Part shown: one piece after another, positions 6,678-6,949 of the stretch
How positions within the stretch are numbered: position 1 is the stretch's first letter
Layout: each line of letters begins with the position of its first letter
Source: Deltaproteobacteria bacterium
Lineage (GTDB): Bacteria; Desulfobacterota; Desulfobaccia; Desulfobaccales; Desulfobaccaceae
Assembly (NCBI GenBank): GCA_016874895.1
Contig: VGSX01000194.1
Location: forward strand, 1-6,949
Reading direction: 5' to 3'
DNA length: 6,949 bases
The notes under the pieces: generated by a model
The model's input: only the letters and a program-made list of their open reading frames with translations
Told to the model about the DNA's origin: nothing
The model's database searches: none
Made by a program: the position numbers and the translations under genes

Positions 6678-6849
6678 CAAGATCCTGCCAGGCTGTGTTT
6701 GGCCACCTTTTATAAATATGTGGGTAAGGCATACTTTCGCAAGGGGGGCAGGGGGGATTTTAATAGTTCCCAATTCCCTTGCATCTCAATTCCATCGCAT
6801 CGAGGGTTAGGGCGGAGGATTGAATTTTTTTCTGCAAATGATTGAACTG
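6678..6849. other. Intergenic DNA with a double G6 run
   Basis: No gene is supported here. At 6742-6757 there are two runs of six Gs separated by CA, followed by an AT-rich tail (ATTTTAAT). That sequence resembles G-run/C-run motifs seen repeatedly between genes in some GC-rich bacteria. I see no hairpin with a T run on either strand that would terminate the right-hand minus-strand gene. Confidence 0.45.
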
Positions 6850-6949
6850 TTACCCCCCGGCATGCTCGTCCAGCCAGGCCGCAATCAGGGCCCCGGGCAC
6901 CGCCGGATACACCACCGCATCCCCCAGGCGGCGCAGGAGGATGAACACG
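6850..6949 (-). CDS. C-terminal end of an unidentified convergent gene (partial)
   Basis: The minus strand reads open from the window edge through 32 codons to a TAA stop (complement of 6850-6852). The visible C-terminus contains LLRRLGDAVVYPAVPGALI and ends WLDEHAGG. Third codon positions are strongly G or C, as in the real genes here, and the opposite strand gives a far less protein-like reading. The gene points toward the methyltransferase gene, so the two are convergent. Too little is visible to assign a family; the start lies outside the window. Confidence 0.6.
   Translation of the reverse strand, partial: VFILLRRLGDAVVYPAVPGALIAAWLDEHAGG

Noticed and set aside
6663..6845. A 60-codon open frame on the + strand in the right intergenic region
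   Set aside because: It runs through the palindrome and the G-run repeat, has no ribosome binding site, and its content is not protein-like.

Overview
This is a GC-rich bacterial segment. Its codon use and the dispersed palindromic repeats between genes recall sulfate-reducing or syntrophic Deltaproteobacteria (Desulfobacterota). That placement is an impression from composition and style; no marker gene confirms it.

Layout. Positions 1-147 hold a large imperfect inverted repeat whose arms are four tandem 7-bp units each, followed by a short GC-rich leader. A two-gene operon follows on the + strand. The first gene (274-3867) encodes a 1197-residue protein with two peptidase domains in one chain: an S8 subtilisin-like serine peptidase and a thermolysin-like (gluzincin) zinc peptidase. 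The key residues of both sites look intact. The second gene (3869-5413) encodes a soluble 514-residue metallo-beta-lactamase-fold hydrolase of the ComEC/Rec2-like type. It starts 1 nt after the protease stop codon, and its Shine-Dalgarno sequence lies inside the last codons of the protease gene. After a 184-nt gap with a long purine/pyrimidine hairpin comes a PrmA-like methyltransferase gene (5598-6425, GTG start). The remaining 424 nt before the right-hand gene hold no intact gene. They contain a degraded coding fragment, two or three palindromes resembling repetitive extragenic elements, and a G-run repeat. At the right edge (6850-6949) the C-terminal 32 codons of a convergent minus-strand gene are visible.

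How the genes may work together. The protease and the hydrolase are almost certainly co-transcribed and translationally coupled, so they probably act in one process. Neither shows an obvious signal peptide or membrane segment, which suggests an intracellular role. The combination of a dual protease with a probable nucleic-acid or phosphoester-cleaving MBL enzyme is the most promising candidate for an undescribed system, and a conflict or defence function is one hypothesis. The methyltransferase is separated by a hairpin and may be an unrelated housekeeping gene or a divergent relative of PrmA.
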